A DNA stretch of 64,000 nucleotides from Hathewaya proteolytica DSM 3090 (lineage in GTDB: Bacteria > Bacillota > Clostridia > Clostridiales > Clostridiaceae), in the NCBI RefSeq assembly GCF_900142225.1, contig NZ_FRAD01000011.1, forward strand, positions 33,011 to 97,010, in the 5' to 3' direction. The notes below the pieces were generated by a model that saw nothing but the letters and a program-made list of their open reading frames with translations, was not told the DNA's origin and did not search any database. Below, one piece after another: positions 32,845-42,580 of this stretch; within the stretch, counting starts at the first letter, position 1, and each line of letters starts with the position of its first letter. The position numbers were made by a program, and so were the translations under genes.

Positions 32845-33729
32845 ATGAATGAAGATGTTAAGTCCTTTATTAAGGATTTGCCCATTATAACATTGGGTAT
32901 GTTTATCACTGCAGTATCGGTACATTTTTTCTTGATTCCAAGCAAATTAATTGTTGGATCTATTACGGGGTTATCCATTGTAATAAATATCATAACGCAG
33001 ATACCTGTACCCATATTAATATTTGTTATTAATGCAATTTTGTTAGTCCTGTCATATATTCTCATTGGAAGGGAATTTGGAATTAAAACTGTGTATTCAG
33101 CATTAATTCTATCGCCAATGATTGCTATAATGGAAAAAATATGGCCTATTCAGCAATCCATTATGAAGGATCCATGGCTAGATGTTTTGTGTTTTGTGTT
33201 GATATTGAGTTTTGCACAGGCTATTTTGTTTAGGCACAATGCGTCAACTGGCGGCCTTGATATAATAGCGAAAATAATAAACAAATATCTTCATGTTGAA
33301 TTGGCTTTATCGGTATCTATTGCAGGGGCAATGATATGTTGTACTGCACTTATTGTAAATGATGTAAAATCTGTAATTGTAGGTTTAATAGGAACCTATT
33401 TAAATGGAGTAGTATTGGACAACTTTATGATAGGATTTAATTCTAGAAAAAGAGTTTGTATTATTTCAAAGGAATATGAACTAATTAGAAGATTTATAAT
33501 AGAGGACATGCATAGGGGAGTAACTTTGTATCCAGTTAAAGGTGGATTAGGTGGAGAGGACAAGTTTGAAGTTCAGAGTTTGATGACAAGAAATGAGTTC
33601 TCTTATCTTATGGAGTTTATTAAAAAAGAACAAATTGATGCCTTTATGACTGCAGGCACTGTTAGTGAGATATATGGAAACCTTGGTTCAAAGGGAATAA
33701 AAAGCAAGCCTAAGGCGTTGTTAAAATAA
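32845..33729 (+). CDS. YitT-family membrane protein
   Basis: A 294-residue protein with five to six membrane helices in the first ~200 residues, including the family segment HNASTGGLDIIAKIINKYLH, and a C-terminal cytoplasmic DUF2179 domain (RGVTLYPVKGGLGGEDKFEV). YitT proteins are widespread in firmicutes and their substrate is unknown. AAGGAGATG precedes the start, and the upstream 150 bp hold a small hairpin (AGGCTAT/ATAGGCTT-like) and AT-rich promoter sequence. Confidence 0.9.
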   Translation: MNEDVKSFIKDLPIITLGMFITAVSVHFFLIPSKLIVGSITGLSIVINIITQIPVPILIFVINAILLVLSYILIGREFGIKTVYSALILSPMIAIMEKIWPIQQSIMKDPWLDVLCFVLILSFAQAILFRHNASTGGLDIIAKIINKYLHVELALSVSIAGAMICCTALIVNDVKSVIVGLIGTYLNGVVLDNFMIGFNSRKRVCIISKEYELIRRFIIEDMHRGVTLYPVKGGLGGEDKFEVQSLMTRNEFSYLMEFIKKEQIDAFMTAGTVSEIYGNLGSKGIKSKPKALLK

Positions 33730-33750
33730 AATATAAAGTCAGACTATAAG

Positions 33751-33778
33751 AAACTGTCAGTTTATCTGGCGGTTTTTT
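33751..33778 (+). terminator. terminator of the yitT-like gene
   Basis: AACTGTCAG pairs with CTGGCGGTT (with G-T wobbles), followed by TTTTT. Confidence 0.75.
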
Positions 33779-33952
33779 ATTTAGGATTTGTGTTATGTTA
33801 ATAATCAACGATATTTATATAAGGATCCATGGGGAAAACTATTTTAGATAGATTCCTATTACTATAGAAGTATATTAGAATAGGCTTTTGGTGTGTAACT
33901 TTTCGTTTTAAAACAAAAAACGTGTGATATTAGCTAAAATTGGAGAGCTTAT

Positions 33953-34330
33953 TTGGATTTACTAGAGGATGCTTTTAGAGAACAAGCTATTCAGTGCAAT
34001 GAAAAAATTACTATAGATGATAAGGAAATAGAGTGGTTAAAGGACATAAGTCACCGAGGAGATTTTGGTGCTTTGTGGAGAGGTAATCAGCTTATTGGAC
34101 TGTATTTGCTTCAAGGGGATGAGTTAGATCATATAGCTGTTTTATCAAAATTCAAGGGATTGGGTTATGGTACAATCATATTAAAGTATTGCATGAGGGA
34201 GATGTTTATAAATAGAAATTGTAGACAAATCAAGCTTTGCACATATAAAATAAATTATAAAGCTCAGAAACTATATATTAAAAATGGATTCAGGATAAGC
34301 GCCTTTTATAGTCTGAATGAGCATAGATAA
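33953..34330 (+). CDS. GNAT-family N-acetyltransferase
   Basis: A 125-residue protein with a TTG start behind TTGGAGAGC. The acetyl-CoA-binding motif A is present as LSKFKGLGYGTIILKYCM (Q/RxxGxG/A replaced by KxxGLGYG), preceded by the strand LIGLYLLQGDELDHIAVL and followed by YKAQKLYIKNGF, typical of GNAT motif B. The substrate is unknown. It stands alone between yitT and the CoA-disulfide reductase, and the 259 bp after it hold no clear feature. Confidence 0.8.
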   Translation: MDLLEDAFREQAIQCNEKITIDDKEIEWLKDISHRGDFGALWRGNQLIGLYLLQGDELDHIAVLSKFKGLGYGTIILKYCMREMFINRNCRQIKLCTYKINYKAQKLYIKNGFRISAFYSLNEHR

Positions 34331-34589
34331 AATCATATGCTTTATTACAAAAATGTCATGTAGGCGAAAGTTAAATGACTCTTTATGTGACAAAGTTACA
34401 GAACAAAAGTTAAAGATGAAATATAATAGAATGATAAAGAGAGTTTATTATTAGAAATTGGTTAAAATATATCTGTTCACATAATACATAAATATGATGA
34501 TTACAAGTAAAGGTTATGGTGCCATTAATGTGTCAGGTGGTTTCGGCGCATACACAGGAATAAATAGAAAATAATGGGAGGAAAAAATC

Positions 34590-36290
34590 ATGAAAAAAAA
34601 GATTTTGATTGTAGGTGGAGTTGCTGGAGGGGCTTCGGCAGCAGCAAGGCTCAGGAGAAATAGCGAAGAAGATGAAATAATAATGTTTGAGAAGGGTCCA
34701 CATGTATCCTTTTCTAACTGTGCACTGCCATATTACCTTAGCGGAACTGTCGATTCAGCAAGTAAGTTAGTACTTATGACTCCGGAGAAGTTTAAGGCTC
34801 AATATAATATAGAGGCTAGGGTAAATAGTGAAGTTATTTCTATTGATAGAAACAATAAAAGTATATGCGTTAAAAATTTAATTACAAAGGAAATATATGA
34901 AGAAAAGTATGATAAATTGATTTTGTCTACGGGAGCATATCCTATTGTTCCCAATATTCCAGGCATAGAAAAGGTGAATTTATTTACCATAAGAAATGTG
35001 GTCGATATTGAAAAACTAAAAAACTTTTTAATGGAAAAACATGTGGAGCAGGTTTCAATTATCGGCGCAGGATATATTGGTGTGGAGGTAGCTGAGAATT
35101 TAAAAAAAGCTGGATACAATGTTTCTCTTGTAGAGGGTACTGAGCAAATATTAAAGCCTTTTGATTATGATATGGTACAAATATTACATAAAGAAATTTA
35201 CGATAAGGGCATAAATCTCATAGTAAAGGATAAAGTTGAAAAGTTTGAAGAAAACACAGTGGTATTGGAAAGTGGCAAAATGATTAAGTCAGAGGCTGTG
35301 GTTATGACCATAGGCATTGCCCCAGAAGTAAAATTAGCCAGGGAAGCTATGCTAGATATAGGTGACACAGGTGCAATAAAGGTGGACAAAAATTATCTGA
35401 CCAGTGACGAGGACATTTATGCTGTGGGAGATGCTGTTGAAGTATACCATAGCTTAACTCATTCAATGACTAAGCTGTCTTTAGCTGGTGCTGCTCAGAA
35501 GGCTGCTAGAAGTGTGGCTGACAATATAAACAATAAGAGCACCATAAATAAGGGGTACATAGGATCTTCTGCAATAAAGGTTTTTGATTATAATGGTGCA
35601 GCTACAGGGCTCAGTGAGGGATTGATTAAATTCCAGAATATGAAGATAGATTACGATGTAGTAAATCTCATATTAAATGACAAGGTGAGTATTATGCCTA
35701 CATCATCTGTTATGCATTTCAAGATGTTGTACGAGGTGCCAACGGGAAAGGTTTTAGGTGCACAAGCCATTGGAAAGGGAGATGTTACAAAGCGCATTGA
35801 CATCATTGCTACAGTTATAAAGTTTGGTGGAACAGTAGAAGACTTAAAGGATTTAGAACTTTGTTATGCACCGCCGTTTTCGACAGCAAAGGATGTAGTA
35901 AATTATGCGGGTTATGTAGCATGCAATTTATTAAACAAGGACTTTAAGCAAGTTACTGTGGACAAAATGAGGAATCTAGTAGAAAATAATGAATTCATAG
36001 TGGATGTTAGAGAAAAAGGTGAATACCAAATGGGCCACATTATAAATGCCGTAAATATTCCTTTGAGTGAGCTGAGACAGAGAGTAAATGAAATACCAAA
36101 GGATGTACCTGTGTATATTCATTGTAGAACAGGACAGAGAAGTTATAATGCAGTTTTAGCCTTGCAGAATTTAGGGTACAAAAATGTGTTTAACGTGACA
36201 GGCAGCTTTTTAGGATTATGTTTCTATGAGTATTACAATGATAAGAGTATGAATAGAAAGAGCATTGTAACTGAATATAACTTTAAATAG
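34590..36290 (+). CDS. CoA-disulfide reductase with rhodanese domain
   Basis: A 566-residue flavoprotein. The FAD Rossmann motif GGVAGGASAAAR opens the protein, and the single redox cysteine C44 sits in FSNCALPYYLSG, the CoADR signature. The NAD(P)H-binding motif is IIGAGYIGVEVAENL near 155, and a C-terminal rhodanese domain (about 465-550) has active-site cysteine near 512 in HCRTGQRS. The fusion is known as CoADR-RHD/Npsr, which reduces CoA disulfide, persulfide or polysulfide and helps manage sulfur and oxygen stress in anaerobes. GGGAGG precedes ATG, and it is a single-gene unit closed by a strong terminator. Confidence 0.92.
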   Translation: MKKKILIVGGVAGGASAAARLRRNSEEDEIIMFEKGPHVSFSNCALPYYLSGTVDSASKLVLMTPEKFKAQYNIEARVNSEVISIDRNNKSICVKNLITKEIYEEKYDKLILSTGAYPIVPNIPGIEKVNLFTIRNVVDIEKLKNFLMEKHVEQVSIIGAGYIGVEVAENLKKAGYNVSLVEGTEQILKPFDYDMVQILHKEIYDKGINLIVKDKVEKFEENTVVLESGKMIKSEAVVMTIGIAPEVKLAREAMLDIGDTGAIKVDKNYLTSDEDIYAVGDAVEVYHSLTHSMTKLSLAGAAQKAARSVADNINNKSTINKGYIGSSAIKVFDYNGAATGLSEGLIKFQNMKIDYDVVNLILNDKVSIMPTSSVMHFKMLYEVPTGKVLGAQAIGKGDVTKRIDIIATVIKFGGTVEDLKDLELCYAPPFSTAKDVVNYAGYVACNLLNKDFKQVTVDKMRNLVENNEFIVDVREKGEYQMGHIINAVNIPLSELRQRVNEIPKDVPVYIHCRTGQRSYNAVLALQNLGYKNVFNVTGSFLGLCFYEYYNDKSMNRKSIVTEYNFK

Positions 36291-36293
36291 TAG

Positions 36294-36325
36294 AAAAAGT
36301 CCCCAAAGCTTTGGGGGCTTTTTAT
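36294..36325 (+). terminator. terminator of the CoA-disulfide reductase gene
   Basis: AAAAAGTCCCCAAAGC with TTTGGGGGCTTTTT forms a strong stem followed by T residues. Confidence 0.9.
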
Positions 36326-36393
36326 TAATTTATAGAAATATTATTGTATTTATCATATAATTAAAATATAATAAAAAAATTGGGGGAATAAAT

Positions 36394-39249
36394 ATGATTA
36401 AATATCTAAATAAATTTTACACAATGTTGCCAGGGGATAAATTGAATATTTGTTTTGAAAAAACTTATGGGGGTAAGGTGAATCGAAAATTAAAGAAAGC
36501 TAAAGATGTGAAAAATAAAATACAATGCATTGAAGACGACGAAAATGCACATTCATTATTTGTAGAAAATTTGTATAATGAATTAAAATGTAGTGAAATA
36601 GAATATGAAAGCGCCAATGCTTGCATTAAAGATATTGATTGTCAAAATTTCCAGAGGAATATAATTTACTGCCTAAAAAACTTCCCACAGGAGTATTCTT
36701 TCAAACATTACATATCTTCAGATGAATTTAATTCCAGGGTGAAGAAAAAAGGCAAGTTTGATGAAGAGGAAAAGAAAAGTTGTGAGCCTGAATCTACGGT
36801 GGCTACAGATATATTAAAGGAAATAAATGTAGAGGGTATTCATATAGAAGATATTAATACAGATGACATTGAGTTAAACCAAGGAGATATAGACCAAATA
36901 AATGAATTTTGCCAGAATGATATTCCAACTAACAAATATATTGTATCTATAAAACAACAAAATGAAACTTTTTACAATATATACCCAATTTATAATATTA
37001 CAGAAGGGCATAAGCTTATTAAAGTTGAAAGAGAAGAGTTCCCTGATTACGGAAATATAAATATTAGCCCTAATAGCAATATTTCAAGAAATTTCAAAAA
37101 GTATAAAAGAAATCCTATTTGGATTTGCACTATTGACAAGAATCAATTGGAAGAATTCAAAACTAGTGGGACAAGATATAGAATAAGTGATGAAGAGTTA
37201 GTAAAGAAGGGAAATATCAATGAAATATGCAATGAAAATATATTTCAATTAGTGGAGATACAGTGTTCTAATGAGGAATTGGAAAAAAATATGGTGAATG
37301 GTTCTTTATCTTTGGAGGATGAACCAAATTTTAAACAGATATATATTGCCAACTATCAATACATATATGGACCTTTTGAATATGAGCCTGAAAAGCATGG
37401 AAGAGGTTATATATTAAATAAAATGGAAGATTATATTGTAAATAAATATGACTTATATGCTAATAGAGAAAGGTTAGACACCATTGATATATATATTGAC
37501 GACGAAGAAGGTAGTGTAGAACTTAAGTTATTGTATTTTATGGACATGGAGAACTGTGTGTACACTGAAATTGATGCTATTTCAGATGAAGAATTGATGG
37601 ATCTTATAAAGCAACATGTGAATGTGAAAAGCACAAATCTTAGTAGAAGTGAAATAAAGACTGTAAAATCTATCTTTGATAAGTTTGTTGCCAGTAATCA
37701 ACTTGCTGACTTGTCTCAGGACAGGATTAAAAGGGCCAGTGAAATAATTAATAAAAATCAGGTATACGACTTGTATATAGATGATATAAGGCCACAGCTG
37801 CAAAGCGACATAAGCAAAACTTTTAATGAAAATGAAAAGGAATCTGAAAAGGAAACACTGAATTTAGAGATAGAAAAGCTTAAAAATGACAAGGAAAATT
37901 TAGAATATGAGTTGAGGGAACTTAAAAAAAGCCTGCAACAAGAAATAAAAAAGAAAGATGAATTTTCAGTAAAAAATAGTGCTAGAATGAAAAATGTTGA
38001 GAAAATTGAAAAGGCACTTGAAGACAAATTTGCAAATATCACTTCAAAATACGCTGATGTGGCTTTTGATGGTATAATAGCTGATAAAATATTGAATTCA
38101 GCTTTAAATTGGAGTAGAAGCGTAGAAGAGGAGTTGGACAATTCTCAAATATGCACAAAACATAGCTTTCAAGGTGTTAAAACAATTAAAGAATTTGGAC
38201 AGCCTTCTGAGATTAAACAGTATATATATGACAATATAAGAAAAGTCAGAAAGTACAGTATGAATGACATTATCAATATGATGATATGCGTTTCACAGGG
38301 CTTTTTGACTGTTTTCTCTGGGGAACCGGGAGTGGGCAAAACGTCTATTTGCAATATAATAAGTCAGGTTCTTGGGCTGAGTAATGATGAAAATCTCAAC
38401 AGGTATGTGGAGGTTTCTGTGGAAAAAGGATGGACATCAAAGAAGGATTTCATTGGGTATTATAATCCTTTAACAAAGACCTTCGACAAAAATAACAAAG
38501 CACTTTTTCAGGCATTCAAAAATTTAAATATGGAATGTGTTCGAGGTGTGGAGGAGTTCCCGTACTTCATACTTCTCGATGAGGCAAATCTCAGCTCTAT
38601 GGAGTATTATTGGGCCGATTTTATGAATGTGTGTGATTTTGATAAGGAAAATAGGAAAATTAACTTGGGAGAGGATTATATTTTTAAGATACCTCAAACT
38701 CTCAGATTTTTAGCCACTATAAATTATGATCACACAACGGAAAATTTATCGCCTAGGCTTTTGGATAGGGCATGGATTATTTCTATGAATGCTGATGAAA
38801 TAGGCAAAATGTGTAGTGGAAGAGATATGGATATTAAAAGCATAATTCCATATGGTGAGCTTGTAAAATACTTCTGCAGAGGTGTGGATAATAACAATGC
38901 GGATTATAGTAAGGCAATTTCTTTGTATGGGGAGATATGCGAGATTTTCTCTAATAACTTCATAACCATAAGTCCGAGAATTCACCAAGCTGTACATGGT
39001 TATTTAAAAACGGGGATTTCCTTATTTGAATTCCAGAATAATGCGGAAAAATATGAAATAGCTGTGGACTATGCAGTGTGCCAAAAATTGCTTCCTAAAA
39101 TCAGTGGCGTCGGGGAAGGTTATGAGAATTTTCTCAGTGTACTATTGGATAAATGCAGCAAGCACAATATGAGTAAGTCCTCCACTATGTTAAATAGAAT
39201 TTTGGAAATTGGCAATAGAAATATGAAGTATTTTGAATTCTTCAATTAA
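36394..39249 (+). CDS. McrB-like AAA+ GTPase with coiled coil (type IV restriction)
   Basis: A 951-residue protein. The first ~480 residues are an unrecognised, asparagine- and acid-rich N-terminal part, about 490-545 a charged coiled coil (LEIEKLKNDKENLEYELREL), and the C-terminal 350 an McrB-type AAA+ domain. That domain has Walker A GEPGVGKTS near 645, Walker B FILLDEANLSSME near 727, and an N-x-D element in ATINYDHTT near 776. It would power translocation for the nuclease encoded 13 bp downstream. A long coiled coil fused to McrB recalls the CoCoNuT class of type IV systems, but the YTH-like target-binding domains of that class were not identified. GGGGG precedes ATG. Confidence 0.85.
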   Translation: MIKYLNKFYTMLPGDKLNICFEKTYGGKVNRKLKKAKDVKNKIQCIEDDENAHSLFVENLYNELKCSEIEYESANACIKDIDCQNFQRNIIYCLKNFPQEYSFKHYISSDEFNSRVKKKGKFDEEEKKSCEPESTVATDILKEINVEGIHIEDINTDDIELNQGDIDQINEFCQNDIPTNKYIVSIKQQNETFYNIYPIYNITEGHKLIKVEREEFPDYGNINISPNSNISRNFKKYKRNPIWICTIDKNQLEEFKTSGTRYRISDEELVKKGNINEICNENIFQLVEIQCSNEELEKNMVNGSLSLEDEPNFKQIYIANYQYIYGPFEYEPEKHGRGYILNKMEDYIVNKYDLYANRERLDTIDIYIDDEEGSVELKLLYFMDMENCVYTEIDAISDEELMDLIKQHVNVKSTNLSRSEIKTVKSIFDKFVASNQLADLSQDRIKRASEIINKNQVYDLYIDDIRPQLQSDISKTFNENEKESEKETLNLEIEKLKNDKENLEYELRELKKSLQQEIKKKDEFSVKNSARMKNVEKIEKALEDKFANITSKYADVAFDGIIADKILNSALNWSRSVEEELDNSQICTKHSFQGVKTIKEFGQPSEIKQYIYDNIRKVRKYSMNDIINMMICVSQGFLTVFSGEPGVGKTSICNIISQVLGLSNDENLNRYVEVSVEKGWTSKKDFIGYYNPLTKTFDKNNKALFQAFKNLNMECVRGVEEFPYFILLDEANLSSMEYYWADFMNVCDFDKENRKINLGEDYIFKIPQTLRFLATINYDHTTENLSPRLLDRAWIISMNADEIGKMCSGRDMDIKSIIPYGELVKYFCRGVDNNNADYSKAISLYGEICEIFSNNFITISPRIHQAVHGYLKTGISLFEFQNNAEKYEIAVDYAVCQKLLPKISGVGEGYENFLSVLLDKCSKHNMSKSSTMLNRILEIGNRNMKYFEFFN

Positions 39250-39271
39250 TTAATGTAGAGGAATGATGAAT

Positions 39272-41077
39272 ATGGAGTATAAATTGAGTTTTTATATTGG
39301 TTCACAATGCTGCGTTACTTTGCCCTTATACCACATGAATCATAAGAATAGCTATTATAACCATGTGCTATATTGTGATAAGGATTATGATGTATTTCTT
39401 ACCTCCTATGATGAGCAGCGCCATATGGAGTCTCAGGATGAAATTAATAATGTTCAATTTTATATTAATGACAATGAAAAAGATATATTGTATTCTAAGG
39501 GAAAAATTATTTTCATAGGAAATAACAATGAAATTGTAAACAGGGTTTTTTACAATAATTTTGGGTTTGTACAGTTTTTTCTTTCTATGGATTTAGGTGA
39601 GCATACTTTAAAGCTAAAATCTGATTATGTTGACATTGCTGTTCGGGACAATAATTTAGGAAATGTGCTTAAGAGTATGCAGCGATACATTATCAAAAAT
39701 GCACGTAATTATTTATGGAATTCATTAAATCCAGCTTTGGATGACGCTGCCATTGAAGTTGACTATAATAATAATTCATATATGGACAAGGAAATGGTAT
39801 TGTTAAACAATATACTGCTTCAATACAAAATTAATATGAATTATTTTAAAAACGGTGGGAAATATACCATTCAAAGCTCTGGATATGTGGATGATTTTCA
39901 TAAATTAAGTGACTTTAGTAGGGAAACTTTTCAGCATATTGCTTGTAATCCTCAGGAGCTGCACAAGGTGAACTACTATACGGGAATACGCTACAATGGT
40001 TTCAATTTACAGCCTAAAAAGATATTAAATATGAAAAATACTTTTAATTACGATATATACGAAAATCAAATTATTTTAGGATTTTTAAAACAAATTTGCA
40101 ATACCATTGAAAAAAAGATATGCAAAATGGAGAATTTTAATATACCTTGTGAGAAGAAGGATATAGAACAGCATTATATGAGTTCTTCTAGCATTATTTT
40201 TCATAGTTTTGATGATAGGATAAATTCATATAGGGAATCACTTAGAAAGATTCAAGGGGAGATTTTCAATATTTATTATGAATACAGGAACCTACTTTCG
40301 TGCAAAGAACTTCCTGTTCAATGTGTTCCTAAGCCCACACCCATTTTTATAAAAGATTTTCATTATAGAAGAATATACAGTGTTATAAGGGAATGGTTTG
40401 AAAAAGGTGATTACGATTTAAAACATGAGGAACTTATGCTAAATTGTAATACAGATAGCAATATTTATGAATACTATATTTTAATAGAAATAAATGAATA
40501 TTTGACAAAACACAATTACCAGTTGAAAAAAAGCTATCAATTTCAGTATACTCTGCCAGAAAGTGCAAAGTATAAAAATACAATTTACAACAATACTTTT
40601 GTGTTTTCTAAGGAAGATGATGAAATTACTGTATATTATCAACCTGTGATAAGTTACAATAATTGTGAAAATGAAATTGGTCTATTTAAAAATAGTGACA
40701 TAAATGAAGAAAACAAAAAATCTTATTATTACACTCCAGACTATGTTATAAAAATATGTAGGAATGGGAAAACTGAATATATTATTCTAGATGCAAAATG
40801 GTCAAACTTAGATTCAGTAAAACAGTATTCCTTCAAAAGTATAATTTATAAATATCTTTTTTCTATAAGCACAATAAAAAAAGAAGATGTTGTATCTAAA
40901 ATATGGATTGTAAACGGAAAATCAGATGATACGGAAGAGTGTATTTATGATTATTACAACAACGTAAGGTACAAGTCAAGATGTAGTGAGATAACTCCAT
41001 CAGCAAAAATTATAACCTTAAATCTCAATAAGGATCTTAAACATAGGGAGTACGTACTTGAACAATTATTTAAATAG
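39272..41077 (+). CDS. McrC-like DUF2357 nuclease subunit
   Basis: A protein of about 601 residues. The middle has the DUF2357 pattern (NYDIYENQIILGFLKQI), and near the C terminus the PD-(D/E)xK nuclease motif reads TPDYVIKI then YIILDAKWS, giving D...DAK. This is the nuclease partner of the McrB-like protein. Three ATGs lie close together (39263, 39266, 39272); 39272 has the best distance from AGAGGA. No methylase or specificity subunit is adjacent, which fits modification-dependent type IV restriction. Confidence 0.85.
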   Translation: MEYKLSFYIGSQCCVTLPLYHMNHKNSYYNHVLYCDKDYDVFLTSYDEQRHMESQDEINNVQFYINDNEKDILYSKGKIIFIGNNNEIVNRVFYNNFGFVQFFLSMDLGEHTLKLKSDYVDIAVRDNNLGNVLKSMQRYIIKNARNYLWNSLNPALDDAAIEVDYNNNSYMDKEMVLLNNILLQYKINMNYFKNGGKYTIQSSGYVDDFHKLSDFSRETFQHIACNPQELHKVNYYTGIRYNGFNLQPKKILNMKNTFNYDIYENQIILGFLKQICNTIEKKICKMENFNIPCEKKDIEQHYMSSSSIIFHSFDDRINSYRESLRKIQGEIFNIYYEYRNLLSCKELPVQCVPKPTPIFIKDFHYRRIYSVIREWFEKGDYDLKHEELMLNCNTDSNIYEYYILIEINEYLTKHNYQLKKSYQFQYTLPESAKYKNTIYNNTFVFSKEDDEITVYYQPVISYNNCENEIGLFKNSDINEENKKSYYYTPDYVIKICRNGKTEYIILDAKWSNLDSVKQYSFKSIIYKYLFSISTIKKEDVVSKIWIVNGKSDDTEECIYDYYNNVRYKSRCSEITPSAKIITLNLNKDLKHREYVLEQLFK

Positions 41078-41119
41078 TTATAACTTAACAATATACACAA
41101 GATGAAAAGGATGAGATGC

Positions 41120-41746
41120 ATGAGTTTAAAAGAATTATATGAAGAAATAAATGAACATTTACTTAAGGATAACAAGCCCTCACTATATATGAAGCAAGTA
41201 TTTTATAGACCTGAATTTCACGAATATCCTTTTAATATGCTTGCAGATATGCGAGAGGTGGAGCAGTCGCATATATATCACCCGGAAGGAAATGTGTGGA
41301 ATCATACTATGATGGTTATTGATGAGGCAGCCAGTATTAGAGATAAAAGTAAAGAACCATGTGTATTTATGTGGGGAGCGCTTTTACACGATATTGGTAA
41401 ACCTAAGACCACCAAAACAAAGAATAAAAAAATAGTTTCATATGACCACGACAAAGTTGGAGAAAAATTGGCAGTAGAATTTCTTAATCAGTTTACTGAC
41501 GATGAAGCTTTTATAAATAAAGTATCAAAACTTGTAAGGTATCACATGCACATATTATTTGTAGTAAATGATTTGCCTTTTGCTAATACAATGGATATGA
41601 TAAGAGAATGTGATACAGATGAAGTGGCACTTTTAGGTTACAGTGATCGCATGGGGAGAAAGGGTGTAGATATAAATAAAGAAAAATCCAATATAGAAAT
41701 GTTCGTAAAAAAGATAGAAGAGTTTAAAGGAAAGAATATTAAATAA
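41120..41746 (+). CDS. HD-domain phosphohydrolase
   Basis: A protein of about 208 residues with the HD metal site: H in VWNHTMMVIDEA, HD in GALLHDIGKP, and later H in YDHDKVGEKLA and YHMHILF. The sequence resembles the HD half of CCA-adding enzymes, but lacks the nucleotidyltransferase half. The ATG at 41120 follows AAGGATGAG. It lies 42 bp after the McrC-like gene and may be co-transcribed, but the family is housekeeping-like, so a restriction role is uncertain. Confidence 0.82.
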   Translation: MSLKELYEEINEHLLKDNKPSLYMKQVFYRPEFHEYPFNMLADMREVEQSHIYHPEGNVWNHTMMVIDEAASIRDKSKEPCVFMWGALLHDIGKPKTTKTKNKKIVSYDHDKVGEKLAVEFLNQFTDDEAFINKVSKLVRYHMHILFVVNDLPFANTMDMIRECDTDEVALLGYSDRMGRKGVDINKEKSNIEMFVKKIEEFKGKNIK

Positions 41747-41750
41747 ACAG

Positions 41751-41797
41751 AATAACCATAAATCAAGTAAACACTGGTTTATGGTTATTTTTTTATA
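41751..41797. terminator. bidirectional terminator
   Basis: AATAACCATAAA and TTTATGGTTATT form a 12-bp stem flanked by A and T runs between convergent genes. Confidence 0.85.
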
Positions 41798-41800
41798 AGG

Positions 41801-42442
41801 CTATTTAAGTAAACTTATTGTTTTTCTTAGTTTAACTTTTAAACTTTTGTTTTCTGTTACAATGTCTGTAATCTCCATAAATTCAGAGGTGGAGAGATCT
41901 AGAATTATATCTTTGGAATCTTGTGAAACTTTAAGATAGGTGGTGTCTTTTAAATTTGATAAAAGAACATTTTCGGGGATATCCAAAAAGCCAATTTTAC
42001 CTTGGTGGTAGTGAAGTATTCCCTTGCCGTTCGAAGCTTTTCCTTGGAAGGTAAATGTAGCTTTTAGAGGAAGGTTTTTGTATGTAACATTAGCATCTAG
42101 ATTGATGCAATCATCAAGAATACGGACTTTTAATCCTCTTATGTATTGATTTACCTCTGGCATATCTTTTAAAGATAAAAGAAATAGGTCCGTAAGTTCC
42201 TCTTCACTAAAGTTAATTGAGGATAGAACGGTAATTTCTTTTGATGGTATATCTATATTTTCTGGGTTTATTTCTATATCTACTTCGCGTTCAGCATTTG
42301 GCAAAGATTTATTCATGGATTCATAACTGTTGTTTTGGGGATAAAAATAAAAATAATAAATTGCAAACCCAGCAACACATATTAGCAACAAAATATCAAT
42401 GAAAATTACGACTTTGGTGAGTACAGATTTTGTTCCCCTCAT
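41801..42442 (-). CDS. membrane-anchored YpmS-like protein
   Basis: A protein of about 213 residues. The start at 42442 (MRGTKSVLTK) is chosen because AAAGGAG lies between it and the upstream ATG. A membrane anchor spans about 11-33 (VVIFIDILLLICVAGFAIYYF). The outside part has a conserved FSEEELTDLFLLSL segment and beta strands like DUF2140/YpmS proteins, which may bind lipids. Function is unknown. It is convergent with the HD gene and in tandem with the Crp/Fnr gene but 139 bp away from it. Confidence 0.65.
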   Translation of the reverse strand: MRGTKSVLTKVVIFIDILLLICVAGFAIYYFYFYPQNNSYESMNKSLPNAEREVDIEINPENIDIPSKEITVLSSINFSEEELTDLFLLSLKDMPEVNQYIRGLKVRILDDCINLDANVTYKNLPLKATFTFQGKASNGKGILHYHQGKIGFLDIPENVLLSNLKDTTYLKVSQDSKDIILDLSTSEFMEITDIVTENKSLKVKLRKTISLLK

Positions 42443-42580
42443 ATAAGCAAATTCTCCTTTCATTAATATACAATCATTAAATTATTATTAACAATTAATT
42501 GGAAAAATATTCAGCTTTAATGAGAGAAAAAGCAATTTAATTAACTCTTCGATAAATTGAGCGAGTTTAAATACTAAGTA

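Noticed and set aside
34494..34574. A 26-codon frame (MMITSKGYGAINVSGGF) before the CoA-disulfide reductase
   Set aside because: No ribosome binding site, and the sequence lies in the leader of the next gene. It could be a chance frame.
41120..41746. HD-domain gene as a third subunit of the McrBC-like system
   Set aside because: It resembles the HD part of CCA-adding enzymes and is probably housekeeping; proximity alone is insufficient.
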